Assembly (NCBI GenBank): GCA_963205315.1
Contig: CAUJIO010000101.1
Span: 50,790-114,789, forward strand
Direction: 5' to 3'
DNA: 64,000 nt
From: Pseudomonadota bacterium
GTDB lineage: Bacteria > Pseudomonadota > Alphaproteobacteria > Rhizobiales > Aestuariivirgaceae
Shown here: piece after piece, positions 34,153-41,534 of the stretch
Layout of the letters: the number at the start of each line of letters is the position of its first letter
Position numbering within the stretch: position 1 is the stretch's first letter
Translations under genes and position numbers: made by a program
Notes under the pieces: model-generated
Told to the model about the DNA's origin: nothing
What the model saw: only the letters and a program-made list of their open reading frames with translations
Databases searched by the model: none

Positions 34153-34346
34153 TGTGGATAGCGGTGACAAGGGAGGCCCGCAGATGACAAAATGCGCGGC
34201 ACTCCAGGCTTGACAACGGGGCGTTAACCGGTGGCTCGGCCCACCCTCGCCTGTGCATAGCGCGGATAAGCCCTGAGAACTCTTGAGCTTCTGATGAGAA
34301 TCGTGTGGATTGCCGTTATCCACAGAGCGGTCCTAGCTGTGGACAC
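34153..34346. promoter_or_regulatory. Cluster of DnaA-like boxes
   Basis: One perfect box, TTATCCACA (34316-34324). Four weaker ones on the opposite strand: TGTGGATAG (34153, one mismatch), TGTGCATAG (34252, one mismatch to TTATNCACA), TGTGGATTG (34304, two) and TGTGGACAC (34338, two). The pair at 34304 and 34324 forms a 7-base inverted repeat, TGTGGAT and ATCCACA, with 7 bases between. DnaA control of ribonucleotide reductase genes is known in other bacteria. Confidence 0.6.
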
Positions 34347-34389
34347 AAGATGTTGTGTTAGTCTTTCGTTAATACACTAACCATTGACG
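34343..34389. promoter_or_regulatory. Two NrdR boxes, 31 bases apart
   Basis: Box 1, ACACAAGATGTTGTGT (34343-34358), is an almost perfect match to the NrdR consensus palindrome. Box 2, ACACTAACCATTGACG (34374-34389), is weaker (10 of 16). Start-to-start distance of 31 bases is three helical turns, the spacing known for paired NrdR sites that repress ribonucleotide reductase genes. nrdR itself is not in the window. Confidence 0.75.
34358..34372. promoter_or_regulatory. CtrA-like box between the NrdR boxes
   Basis: TTAGTCTTTCGTTAA reads TTAG-N7-TTAA, one base off the CtrA consensus. It fills the gap between the two NrdR boxes. A chance match is possible, so this is a candidate only. Confidence 0.35.
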
Positions 34390-34614
34390 CCCAAACGCCT
34401 TCGGTACTATCTTGAAGATGAAGGCTGAGGGGTTGGGGACGAGGTAGGGGTTGGCCTCCTCCACGAAAATAATCTCAAGAACAAGAGCCAAAATCGACCC
34501 CTGGAGACCGTTGGTTTTCAGGGCACTGGGTGAGTGACGGCAAACTGGGTGGACGAGGCACCACGGGGCGAATTTGCACGCTCGTGGCAATAATGGACAG
34601 AGGAACGGAATAAA

Positions 34615-37600
34615 ATGCGCATTGAACGCCGCTACACCACGCAGGGCCAGGGACCATATGGCGGTCTCGACTTCCGCCGCGCCACCAGCGAAATCAAGAA
34701 TCCCGACGGTTCGATCGTGTTCCGGCTCGAGAATATCGACGTGCCGGCATCGTGGAGCCAGGTTGCGACCGACATTCTGGCGCAGAAGTACTTCCGCAAG
34801 GCGGGTGTTCCCAAGGCGCTGAAGCGCGTCGAGGAGGAAACCGTTCCGTCATGGCTCTGGCGCTCGGTTGCCGACGAGGAGGCACTTGCCGCCTTGCCGG
34901 AGAAGGAGCGCTACACCGGCGAGCGCAGCTCCACCGACGTGTTCAACAGGCTGGCCGGCACTTGGACCTATTGGGGCTGGAAGGGCAAGTATTTCGATAC
35001 GGAAGACGACGCGCGCGCCTTCTACGATGAAATGTGCTTCATGCTGGCGACACAGAAGTGTGCGCCGAATTCGCCGCAATGGTTCAACACCGGCCTGCAT
35101 TGGGCCTATGGCATCGATGGTCCGGGACAGGGTCATTATTATGTCGACCACGAAACCGGCCGCCTGACCCGCTCCAAGTCGGCCTATGAACATCCGCAGC
35201 CGCACGCCTGTTTCATCCAGTCTGTCGCCGACGATCTCGTCAACGAAGGCGGCATCATGGACCTGTGGGTGCGCGAGGCGCGTCTGTTCAAGTATGGTTC
35301 CGGCACCGGTTCCAACTTCTCTCACGTCCGCGGCGAGAACGAGAAACTGGCGGGCGGCGGCAAGTCGTCGGGCCTGATGAGCTTCCTCAAGATCGGCGAC
35401 CGGGCGGCTGGCGCCATCAAGTCAGGCGGCACGACCAGGCGCGCGGCCAAGATGGTGATCGTCGATGTCGATCATCCCGATGTCGAGGACTTCATCGAGT
35501 GGAAGGTCAAGGAAGAGCAGAAGGTCGCGGCTCTCGTCACCGGTTCCAAGACGGTGAAGAAGCACCTGCAGGCGATCATGAAGGCTTGCCTCAACTGCGA
35601 GGGCCCGGGCAACGACTGTTTCGAGATCGAAAAGAATCCGGCGCTGAAGCGCGCCGTGAAGGACGGCCGCAAGGCCATGGTGTCCGACAACCTCATCAAG
35701 CGCGTCATCCAGTTCGCCAAGCAGGGCTATGACGACATTCAGTTCGATACCTATGACACCGACTGGGATGGCGAAGCCTACCGCACGGTGTCGGGCCAGA
35801 ACTCCAACAATTCGGTGCGCGTCACCGATGAGTTCCTGCGCGCCGTCGAGACCGACAGTGACTGGAAGCTCACGTCGCGCATCAGCGGCAAGGTGACCAA
35901 GACCGTCAAAGCCTCCGCGCTGTGGGACAAGATCGGCATGGCGGCCTGGGCCTCGGCCGATCCGGGCATCCAGTATCATTCGACCATCAACGATTGGCAC
36001 ACCTGCCCGGCCAGCGGCGAGATCAGGGCTTCGAACCCCTGCTCGGAGTATATGTTCCTCGACGACACGGCCTGCAACCTCGCCTCTCTCAACCTGCTGC
36101 AGTTCCGCGACCCGGCGACAGGCAAGTTCGACATCGCCTCGTTCGAACACGCGGTGCGTCTGTGGACGGTGGTGCTCGAAGTCTCGGTGATGATGGCGCA
36201 GTTCCCGTCGAAGGAAATCGCCCGTCTCTCCTATGACTTCCGCACGCTGGGCTTAGGCTTCGCCAACATCGGCGGCTTGTTGATGACGGCCGGCATTCCC
36301 TATGACAGCCATGAGGGCCGCTCGATCTGCGCTGCCATCTCGGCAATCATGACCGGCATTTCCTATGCGACCTCGGCCGAGATGGCCAAGGAGCTTGGAC
36401 CCTTCGCCGGCTTTGCCAAGAACCGCGAGCACATGCTGCGCGTCATGCGCAACCATCGCCGCGCCGCCTATGGCGCAGCCGTGGGTTACGAAGCGGTGCG
36501 CACAGCCCCGGTGGCGCTCGACGAGAGCAGCCTCAAGGACAAGGACCTGGCCGTTGCCGCCCGCCGCGCATGGGATCTCGCGGTCACGCTGGGCGAACAG
36601 CACGGCTATCGCAATGCGCAGGCGACGGTCATCGCGCCGACCGGCACGATCGGCCTGGTCATGGATTGCGACACGACCGGCATCGAGCCCGACTTTGCGC
36701 TGGTGAAGTTCAAGAAGCTGGCCGGCGGCGGCTACTTCAAGATCATCAATCAGGCGGTGCCGGAAGCGCTCCGCACCATGGGATACGGCCCGGAGCAGAT
36801 CGAGAAGATCATCGCCTATGCCGTGGGGCATGGCTCGCTGGCCGAGGCCCCTGCCCTCAATCATGCGGCACTGAGGGCCAAGGGCCTGGGCGAGGAGCAG
36901 ATCGCCAAGATCGAATCTAGCCTGGCGTCGGCCTTCGACATCAAGTTCGTGTTCAACAAGTGGACACTGGGCGAGGACTTCTGCCGCAACGTGCTGAAGA
37001 TTTCGGATGCGCAGCTGAATGATTTCGGCTTCGACATGCTGGCCTTCCTTGGCTTCTCCAAGGCCGACATCGACAAGGCCAACATCCATGTCTGCGGTGC
37101 CATGACGCTCGAGGGCGCACCCGGCCTCAAGGACGAGCACCTGCCGGTGTTCGACTGCGCCAATGCCTGCGGCCGTCTGGGCAAGCGCTATCTCTCGGTC
37201 GAGAGCCACATCCGCATGATGGCGGCGAGCCAGCCCTTCATCTCGGGCGCCATCTCCAAGACCATCAACATGCCGAACGAAGCGGCGGTCGAAGAATGCG
37301 CTGCCGCCTACATGCTGTCATGGAAACTGGCGCTCAAGGCCAACGCGCTCTATCGCGACGGCTCCAAGCTGTCGCAGCCGCTGTCCTCGCAGCTCCTGTC
37401 GGATGACGACGAGGAGGCCGATGATGTGGCAGAGACGTTGCTCGCCAAGCCGCAGGCCGCACGCGTCGAAACCATCGTCGAAAAGATCGTCGAGCGGGTG
37501 ATCGAGCGCGAGCGTTCGCGCGAGAAGCTGCCGCACCGCCGCAAGGGCTATACACAGAAGGCGGTTGTCGGCGGCCACAAGGTCTATCTCCGCACCGGCG

Positions 37601-38313
37601 AATACGACGACGGCAAGCTCGGCGAAATCTTCATCGACATGCACAAGGAGGGCGCTGCCCTCCGGGCGATGATGAACAACTTCGCCATCGCCGTGTCGGT
37701 GGGCCTGCAATACGGCGTGCCGCTCGACGAGTTCGTCGATGCCTTCACCTTCACCAAGTTCGAGCCGGCCGGCATGGTGCAGGGCAATGACTCGATCAAG
37801 AACGCCACGTCGATCCTCGACTATGTGTTCCGCGAGCTGGCTGTTTCCTATCTCGGCCGCAACGACCTTGCACATGTGGAAGCCTCGGAGATGGGCTTCG
37901 ATGCGCTGGGCAAGGGCGAGAGCAACGAAGAGACACCGCGTCTGCCCGCTTCTCGCGTGCTGTCGTCGGGCTTCGTCCGCAAGCCGAACCTCGCCACCTC
38001 GAACGTGGTGGTGATGGCCCCGGCGCCGATGGCTTCTCCGGTTGTTCCCGCATCGGTGCAAGCCTTGCAGATCAGGGCCGAGTCACTCGGTGCGCTGGCC
38101 TTGATGGAAGCGCCGAAGGTGGAATCGCATGTGCATCATGAAGTGCACTTGCATGTGGAGCCCGCGGCGATGACGGCGGCCAACCGCCGGGCCGAGGCCC
38201 GCATGAAGGGCTATGAAGGCGACAGCTGCTCGGAGTGCGGCAACTTCACCATGGTGCGCAACGGCACGTGCCTCAAATGCGACACCTGCGGCTCGACGAG
38301 CGGCTGCTCTTAA
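34615..38313 (+). CDS. nrdJ: Adenosylcobalamin-dependent (class II) ribonucleotide reductase
   Basis: NrdJ makes deoxyribonucleotides using a B12-derived radical, with no oxygen needed. The 1232-residue protein is the long form. The active-site N474-x-C476-x-E478 trio is in the NPCSEYMF motif, where C476 is the likely thiyl radical cysteine, and C199 in PHACFIQS fits one half of the redox pair. The C-terminus (from residue 1205) is a cysteine-rich zinc-ribbon-like tail, with C1205, C1208, C1219, C1222, C1225 and C1231, that probably carries electrons. A GAGGAACGG ribosome-binding site precedes the ATG. Regulation by NrdR and possibly DnaA is likely from the upstream sites. No cobalamin synthesis genes are in the window. 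Confidence 0.96.
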   Translation: MRIERRYTTQGQGPYGGLDFRRATSEIKNPDGSIVFRLENIDVPASWSQVATDILAQKYFRKAGVPKALKRVEEETVPSWLWRSVADEEALAALPEKERYTGERSSTDVFNRLAGTWTYWGWKGKYFDTEDDARAFYDEMCFMLATQKCAPNSPQWFNTGLHWAYGIDGPGQGHYYVDHETGRLTRSKSAYEHPQPHACFIQSVADDLVNEGGIMDLWVREARLFKYGSGTGSNFSHVRGENEKLAGGGKSSGLMSFLKIGDRAAGAIKSGGTTRRAAKMVIVDVDHPDVEDFIEWKVKEEQKVAALVTGSKTVKKHLQAIMKACLNCEGPGNDCFEIEKNPALKRAVKDGRKAMVSDNLIKRVIQFAKQGYDDIQFDTYDTDWDGEAYRTVSGQNSNNSVRVTDEFLRAVETDSDWKLTSRISGKVTKTVKASALWDKIGMAAWASADPGIQYHSTINDWHTCPASGEIRASNPCSEYMFLDDTACNLASLNLLQFRDPATGKFDIASFEHAVRLWTVVLEVSVMMAQFPSKEIARLSYDFRTLGLGFANIGGLLMTAGIPYDSHEGRSICAAISAIMTGISYATSAEMAKELGPFAGFAKNREHMLRVMRNHRRAAYGAAVGYEAVRTAPVALDESSLKDKDLAVAARRAWDLAVTLGEQHGYRNAQATVIAPTGTIGLVMDCDTTGIEPDFALVKFKKLAGGGYFKIINQAVPEALRTMGYGPEQIEKIIAYAVGHGSLAEAPALNHAALRAKGLGEEQIAKIESSLASAFDIKFVFNKWTLGEDFCRNVLKISDAQLNDFGFDMLAFLGFSKADIDKANIHVCGAMTLEGAPGLKDEHLPVFDCANACGRLGKRYLSVESHIRMMAASQPFISGAISKTINMPNEAAVEECAAAYMLSWKLALKANALYRDGSKLSQPLSSQLLSDDDEEADDVAETLLAKPQAARVETIVEKIVERVIERERSREKLPHRRKGYTQKAVVGGHKVYLRTGEYDDGKLGEIFIDMHKEGAALRAMMNNFAIAVSVGLQYGVPLDEFVDAFTFTKFEPAGMVQGNDSIKNATSILDYVFRELAVSYLGRNDLAHVEASEMGFDALGKGESNEETPRLPASRVLSSGFVRKPNLATSNVVVMAPAPMASPVVPASVQALQIRAESLGALALMEAPKVESHVHHEVHLHVEPAAMTAANRRAEARMKGYEGDSCSECGNFTMVRNGTCLKCDTCGSTSGCS

Positions 38314-38337
38314 GCACGACACGCCGATTGAATGAAA

Positions 38338-38365
38338 GAGGCCGGAGGAAGCTCCGGCCTTTTTC
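38338..38365 (+). terminator. Intrinsic terminator of nrdJ
   Basis: A perfect 9-base stem, AGGCCGGAG with CTCCGGCCT, closes on a GAAG tetraloop, and is followed by five T residues. It lies 25 bases after the nrdJ stop. Confidence 0.9.
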
Positions 38366-38847
38366 ATTCTGGATATCGCGTCATCACTTGAAAGCCGTTA
38401 GCGAATGATCGCGCGGCATGGCTTCACTGGTGTTCATCAACGTGCCATCTGCGTGCTCCGCGCAGACCTTCGCAAATATTTTTCCACAGGTTCTTCACAG
38501 GGACACGTCAGACCCTTGACAAGACGATGGCGGTGGAGATGTTGGAAAAACGGCCTGTCGTCAGCACACGGAACAATGCGGAAAAGCCGCAATTTCATTG
38601 GCTTTTTTGGGTATCCGGCGGATTTGATCCGTGCAAGGACAGATTTGCCCTTTTCTGTAGCGTTTACCGATTGTTAGAGAGATTTCCACATCATACTACA
38701 TGTAGTCGGCATATTGCCGAATCACACAAGCGGGTGCACTAAACAAATCAATGACGAACCAATGCGCACACAACATGCCTGCTGGTCCGTCGGTGTGAGG
38801 CTTACCTGCGTTGTGGGGCACTACTAAACACTCAAGGAGAGACAGCG
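38366..38847. other. Gene-free region upstream of the H1-like gene
   Basis: About 480 bases, clearly richer in A+T than the rest of the window. It contains ACTACATGTAGT (38695-38706), a 12-base perfect palindrome, followed by TCGGCA-tat-TGCCGA (38706-38720), a short inverted repeat. There are some TTTCCACA-type words that resemble degenerate DnaA boxes. Open frames here (for example 38405-38677) have no protein-like features. I see no RNA gene I can name. Confidence 0.5.
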
Positions 38848-39006
38848 ATGGCTGCTGCGAAGAAAGCTGCGAAGAAGCCTGCCAAGAAGGCCGCCAAGAA
38901 GGCCGCCAAGAAGCCGGCTGCCAAGAAGGCCGCTAAGAAGCCTGCCAAGAAGGTCGCCAAGAAGGCCGCCAAGAAGCCGGCTAAGAAGGCTGCCAAGAAG
39001 GCCTAA
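38848..39006 (+). CDS. Histone H1-like AKK-repeat protein
   Basis: The product is 52 residues, almost wholly Ala, Lys and Pro in repeated (A/P)AKK units, starting MAAAKKAAKKPAKKAAK. Such lysine-rich proteins bind DNA non-specifically and compact the nucleoid, like the C-terminal tail of eukaryotic H1 and the bacterial Hc1/AlgP type. The ATG follows a strong AAGGAGAGACAGCG site. The repeats make homologous slippage easy, so its length may vary among strains. The frame is shorter than many gene-callers accept, but the codon pattern and ribosome-binding site are decisive. Confidence 0.82.
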   Translation: MAAAKKAAKKPAKKAAKKAAKKPAAKKAAKKPAKKVAKKAAKKPAKKAAKKA

Positions 39007-39069
39007 GCCTTTTTGCATTTCGATACAGGACTGGACCTCGGACGGCACCGCCTCCGGGGTCAGTTCTTT
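38998..39069 (+). terminator. Terminator region of the H1-like gene
   Basis: A small AAGGC-CTAA-GCCTT hairpin with a T-run overlaps the stop codon. A second, larger hairpin (GACC, CGG, GGC pairing with GCC, CCG, GGTC; about 39032-39060) is followed by AGTTCTTTT. Either or both can end the transcript. Confidence 0.65.
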
Positions 39070-39137
39070 TGTGGGGTCCGTTCAAATGAAATGGCGGGCA
39101 GAGCTTCCTCCACCCGCCACCCGATCATGACACGCGC

Positions 39138-39992
39138 CTACTGGTAGACGTAGACCTTGGCGCCGACCTTCACGCGATCATAGAGATCGATGACATCCGT
39201 ATTCATCATGCGGATGCAGCCTGACGAGACCGCACCACCGATCGATGCGGCATTGTTGGTGCCGTGAATGCGAAACATGGTGCCGCCAATATAGAGCGCG
39301 CGGGCACCCAGCGGGTTCTCCGGACCGCCCTCCATCTCTGTCGGCAGGAAGTGGCCCTTGGCAGCTTCGCGATCGATCATCACCTGCGGTGGACGCCATG
39401 TCGGCCATTCGGCCTTGTTCACGATGCGCGAATTGCCCGACCACTGGAAACCTTCGCGGCCGACGCCAACCTTGTAGCGGCGGGCCTTGCCATCGCCCAT
39501 TACAAGATAGAGTGCGCGCTCAGGTGTGCGCACCACGAGCGAGCCAGGTGCATATTTATCGCCCTGGCCCCAGGACACGACTTGCGATGTCGAGACATCC
39601 ACGCCCGAATTCTCGCCGCCGGTGGGAGCGGTCGAGGACGGCCGCACGTTCGGACGCGGCTTGCGCTCAAACAGGCAGGAGAGGAAATCGCCGCATTGGC
39701 GGCCACTCACCACCTTGCGGCGCTGCATCGAAGCGCCCTGCGCGGTCGACGAGGACTTGATCACGCGCATGCGTGGCGCCGATGCCGACTTCTTCTGCTC
39801 GGCGGCTTTGCGCATTGCGGCCTTTTTGGCAGCCAGGGCCTTGCGAGCGGCTTCGGCCTTCTTCTTCTTGATCACCAGCAGTTCCTGCTCGCTTTGCGCC
39901 GATGCCCCGGTCGCCGCCAGCACGCCATGTGCCGGAAGCGCCAGGGCAGGCGCGGCCGCCAGCATCAGAACCATCAACATCTTCCGCATCAA
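39138..39992 (-). CDS. L,D-transpeptidase (YkuD domain)
   Basis: The 284-residue protein starts with a signal peptide (MLMVLMLAAAPALALPAHG), then a basic coiled-coil-like region (residues 35-70, rich in Ala, Lys and Arg). The YkuD domain occupies about residues 150-284, with the active-site motif H243-x-T-N-N in RIHGTNN and S257-S-G-C259-I-R261 in VSSGCIRMM. Such enzymes make 3-3 peptidoglycan cross-links or attach proteins to peptidoglycan. The basic insertion may bind the wall. A second transpeptidase lies 7 kb downstream. Confidence 0.92.
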   Translation of the reverse strand: MMRKMLMVLMLAAAPALALPAHGVLAATGASAQSEQELLVIKKKKAEAARKALAAKKAAMRKAAEQKKSASAPRMRVIKSSSTAQGASMQRRKVVSGRQCGDFLSCLFERKPRPNVRPSSTAPTGGENSGVDVSTSQVVSWGQGDKYAPGSLVVRTPERALYLVMGDGKARRYKVGVGREGFQWSGNSRIVNKAEWPTWRPPQVMIDREAAKGHFLPTEMEGGPENPLGARALYIGGTMFRIHGTNNAASIGGAVSSGCIRMMNTDVIDLYDRVKVGAKVYVYQ

Positions 39993-40139
39993 ATTCCCCT
40001 TGTCTTCATCCGGCGCGGAAGTTAGCCCGCCGCCTGTGAGTCATCAATGGCCATAAACCGAACACCGGCTGTTCATGGCGTATTCACAATTTTCCAGTCA
40101 AAAGATCCCCCTGCCCACCACGAGCCAAGGACCCCCTCC

Positions 40140-41351
40140 ATGAATTATTCCGCAAAATTGTTTACGATTCTCTGCCTTGCCAGCACGGCGCTCAGCCTGC
40201 CGGCGCTGGCCCAGGATTCAGAAGCGCCGCCGGCCGTGCAGGCCTTCCTCGACAACATCGAACGCCAGACCAAGGTCAAGCCGACCTTCGAATCGCTCGA
40301 GACTGATGGCGACGGCAACGTGACCATCGCCAACCTTTCCATCAGCAAGGAAGGTGCGGCCGGTGAACCTGGCATGACCATGAAGGTCGCCGAAGCCACC
40401 TTCGAGGACCTCTCGGATGAAGGCGATGGCCTCTTCCAGATCGGCAGCGCCACCTTCTCCAACACCACCGCTGAACTGAAGGGTCCGGAGATGTCGTTCA
40501 CCGCGACAATTCCAGAAGCGTCTGCTGAAGGCTGGTACGTGACCGACCTTGGCGATTCTCCCTCGCCCGCCGAAGCGATGCGTGCAGCCTCAACCATCGC
40601 CCGCAAGCTGGAAGCCGGCAAGATGACCATTGCGGCGCAGGGTCAGTCGGTCACCATCGACGGTTTCAGCACGACATGGGACGGCGACCCCAAGACGGGC
40701 GCTGGAGACTTCACCAGCAAGATCTCCAACATCGCAATCCCCGAGAGCCTGATTGCCATGATGGACCAGGGCGGCATGCTGAAGCAGCTTGGGTACTCGA
40801 ACCTGAGCTTCGATATCGCCAGCACGGGCAAGATGAGCATCAAGGGCGACAATCTCGACTATGCGTTTGATGTCGGCCTCACCGGCCGCGACATCGCCAC
40901 CATCAAGCTGGCGCTGGCCGCCGCCGATATTCCGATGGCCGTTTATTCCGAATTGCAGAAGATGCAGGACGGCGGCAAGCAGCCGGACTTCACGGCTCTG
41001 ATGCCGCAGATCCAGGCAATTTCGCTGTCGGGAGCGTCGGTGCGTTTCGAGGACCAGTCGATCACCAAGAAGGTGCTGCCGATGATCGCTGCCATGCAGG
41101 GCATGGACGAAAAGACGCTGATCGCATCCGTCGGTCCGATGATGCAAATGGGCCTGATGCAGCTGCAGAACCAAGCCTTTGCCGAACAGACGGCGGCGGC
41201 AGTCAACAGCTATCTGGCTGATCCGAAGTCGCTCACCATCGCCGCCAAGCCTGCCGCTCCCGTCAAGGTGTCGGACTTGATGACGCTGAACCCCAACGCA
41301 CCGGGCGAAGCCATCACCAAGCTCGGCGTGTCGGTGTCAGCGAACGACTAA
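40140..41351 (+). CDS. Exported protein of unknown function
   Basis: The 403-residue product has a signal peptide (AKLFTILCLASTALSLPALA|QD). The mature part is acidic and methionine-rich, with a repeated pattern of short beta-like segments (for example GNVTIANLSISKEGAAG, TMKVAEATFEDLSDEGDG, TFSNTTAELKGPEM), which suggests a lipid-binding or beta-solenoid-like fold. The frame is open 31 codons earlier, but the leader fixes the start. I do not recognise the family. A strong hairpin follows about 100 bases after the stop. Confidence 0.7.
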   Translation: MNYSAKLFTILCLASTALSLPALAQDSEAPPAVQAFLDNIERQTKVKPTFESLETDGDGNVTIANLSISKEGAAGEPGMTMKVAEATFEDLSDEGDGLFQIGSATFSNTTAELKGPEMSFTATIPEASAEGWYVTDLGDSPSPAEAMRAASTIARKLEAGKMTIAAQGQSVTIDGFSTTWDGDPKTGAGDFTSKISNIAIPESLIAMMDQGGMLKQLGYSNLSFDIASTGKMSIKGDNLDYAFDVGLTGRDIATIKLALAAADIPMAVYSELQKMQDGGKQPDFTALMPQIQAISLSGASVRFEDQSITKKVLPMIAAMQGMDEKTLIASVGPMMQMGLMQLQNQAFAEQTAAAVNSYLADPKSLTIAAKPAAPVKVSDLMTLNPNAPGEAITKLGVSVSAND

Positions 41352-41416
41352 CGCCTTGGGCGAGCAAGTGGAGTCGCGCCCGAGCCCGACTCTAAAGTGA
41401 TCGAGCAGCTTGTCGG
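41352..41416. repeat. Dispersed intergenic repeat, copy 3 (inverted)
   Basis: Immediately after the stop codon the complement of CCACTTGCTCGCCCAAGGCG occurs (41352-41371), then a GATCGAGCAGCTTGTC block (41399-41414). Compared with the rimO copy, the core differs at one position in 20. Orientation is opposite to the other two copies. Confidence 0.5.
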
Positions 41417-41454
41417 CGTTCAACATTGCGCCGGATAATCCAGATACCGAAACC

Positions 41455-41491
41455 ATCGGGAGGGATGGCAACTTTCACCATCCCTCCCGAT
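41455..41491. terminator. Hairpin between convergent genes
   Basis: A perfect 14-base stem (ATCGGGAGGGATGG with its complement) has a 9-base loop. It lies between the exported-protein gene and the large LAS-type gene, which converge, and could end both. No strong T-run is present on either side. Confidence 0.7.
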
Positions 41492-41534
41492 TGCCTTGTC
41501 TGGACATCGCCGGTCTCAGGCCGGCTTGCCATGT

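Larger units (their letters stand above)
34125..34614. other. nrdJ upstream control region
   Basis: This 490-base stretch has no gene. It holds a cluster of DnaA-like boxes (34153-34346), two NrdR boxes and a CtrA-like box (34343-34389), then about 225 bases to the nrdJ start. I looked for a cobalamin riboswitch (GCCACTG box and the CAGGAGACC-like element) and did not find a convincing one. Confidence 0.7.

Noticed and set aside
34390..34614. Cobalamin riboswitch in front of nrdJ
   Set aside because: A CCTGGAGACC word resembles one box, but the GCCACTG box and the rest of the aptamer are not found.
38405..38677. Plus-strand open frame after nrdJ
   Set aside because: Composition is not protein-like (many Arg, Trp, Cys), no ribosome-binding site, low coding bias.
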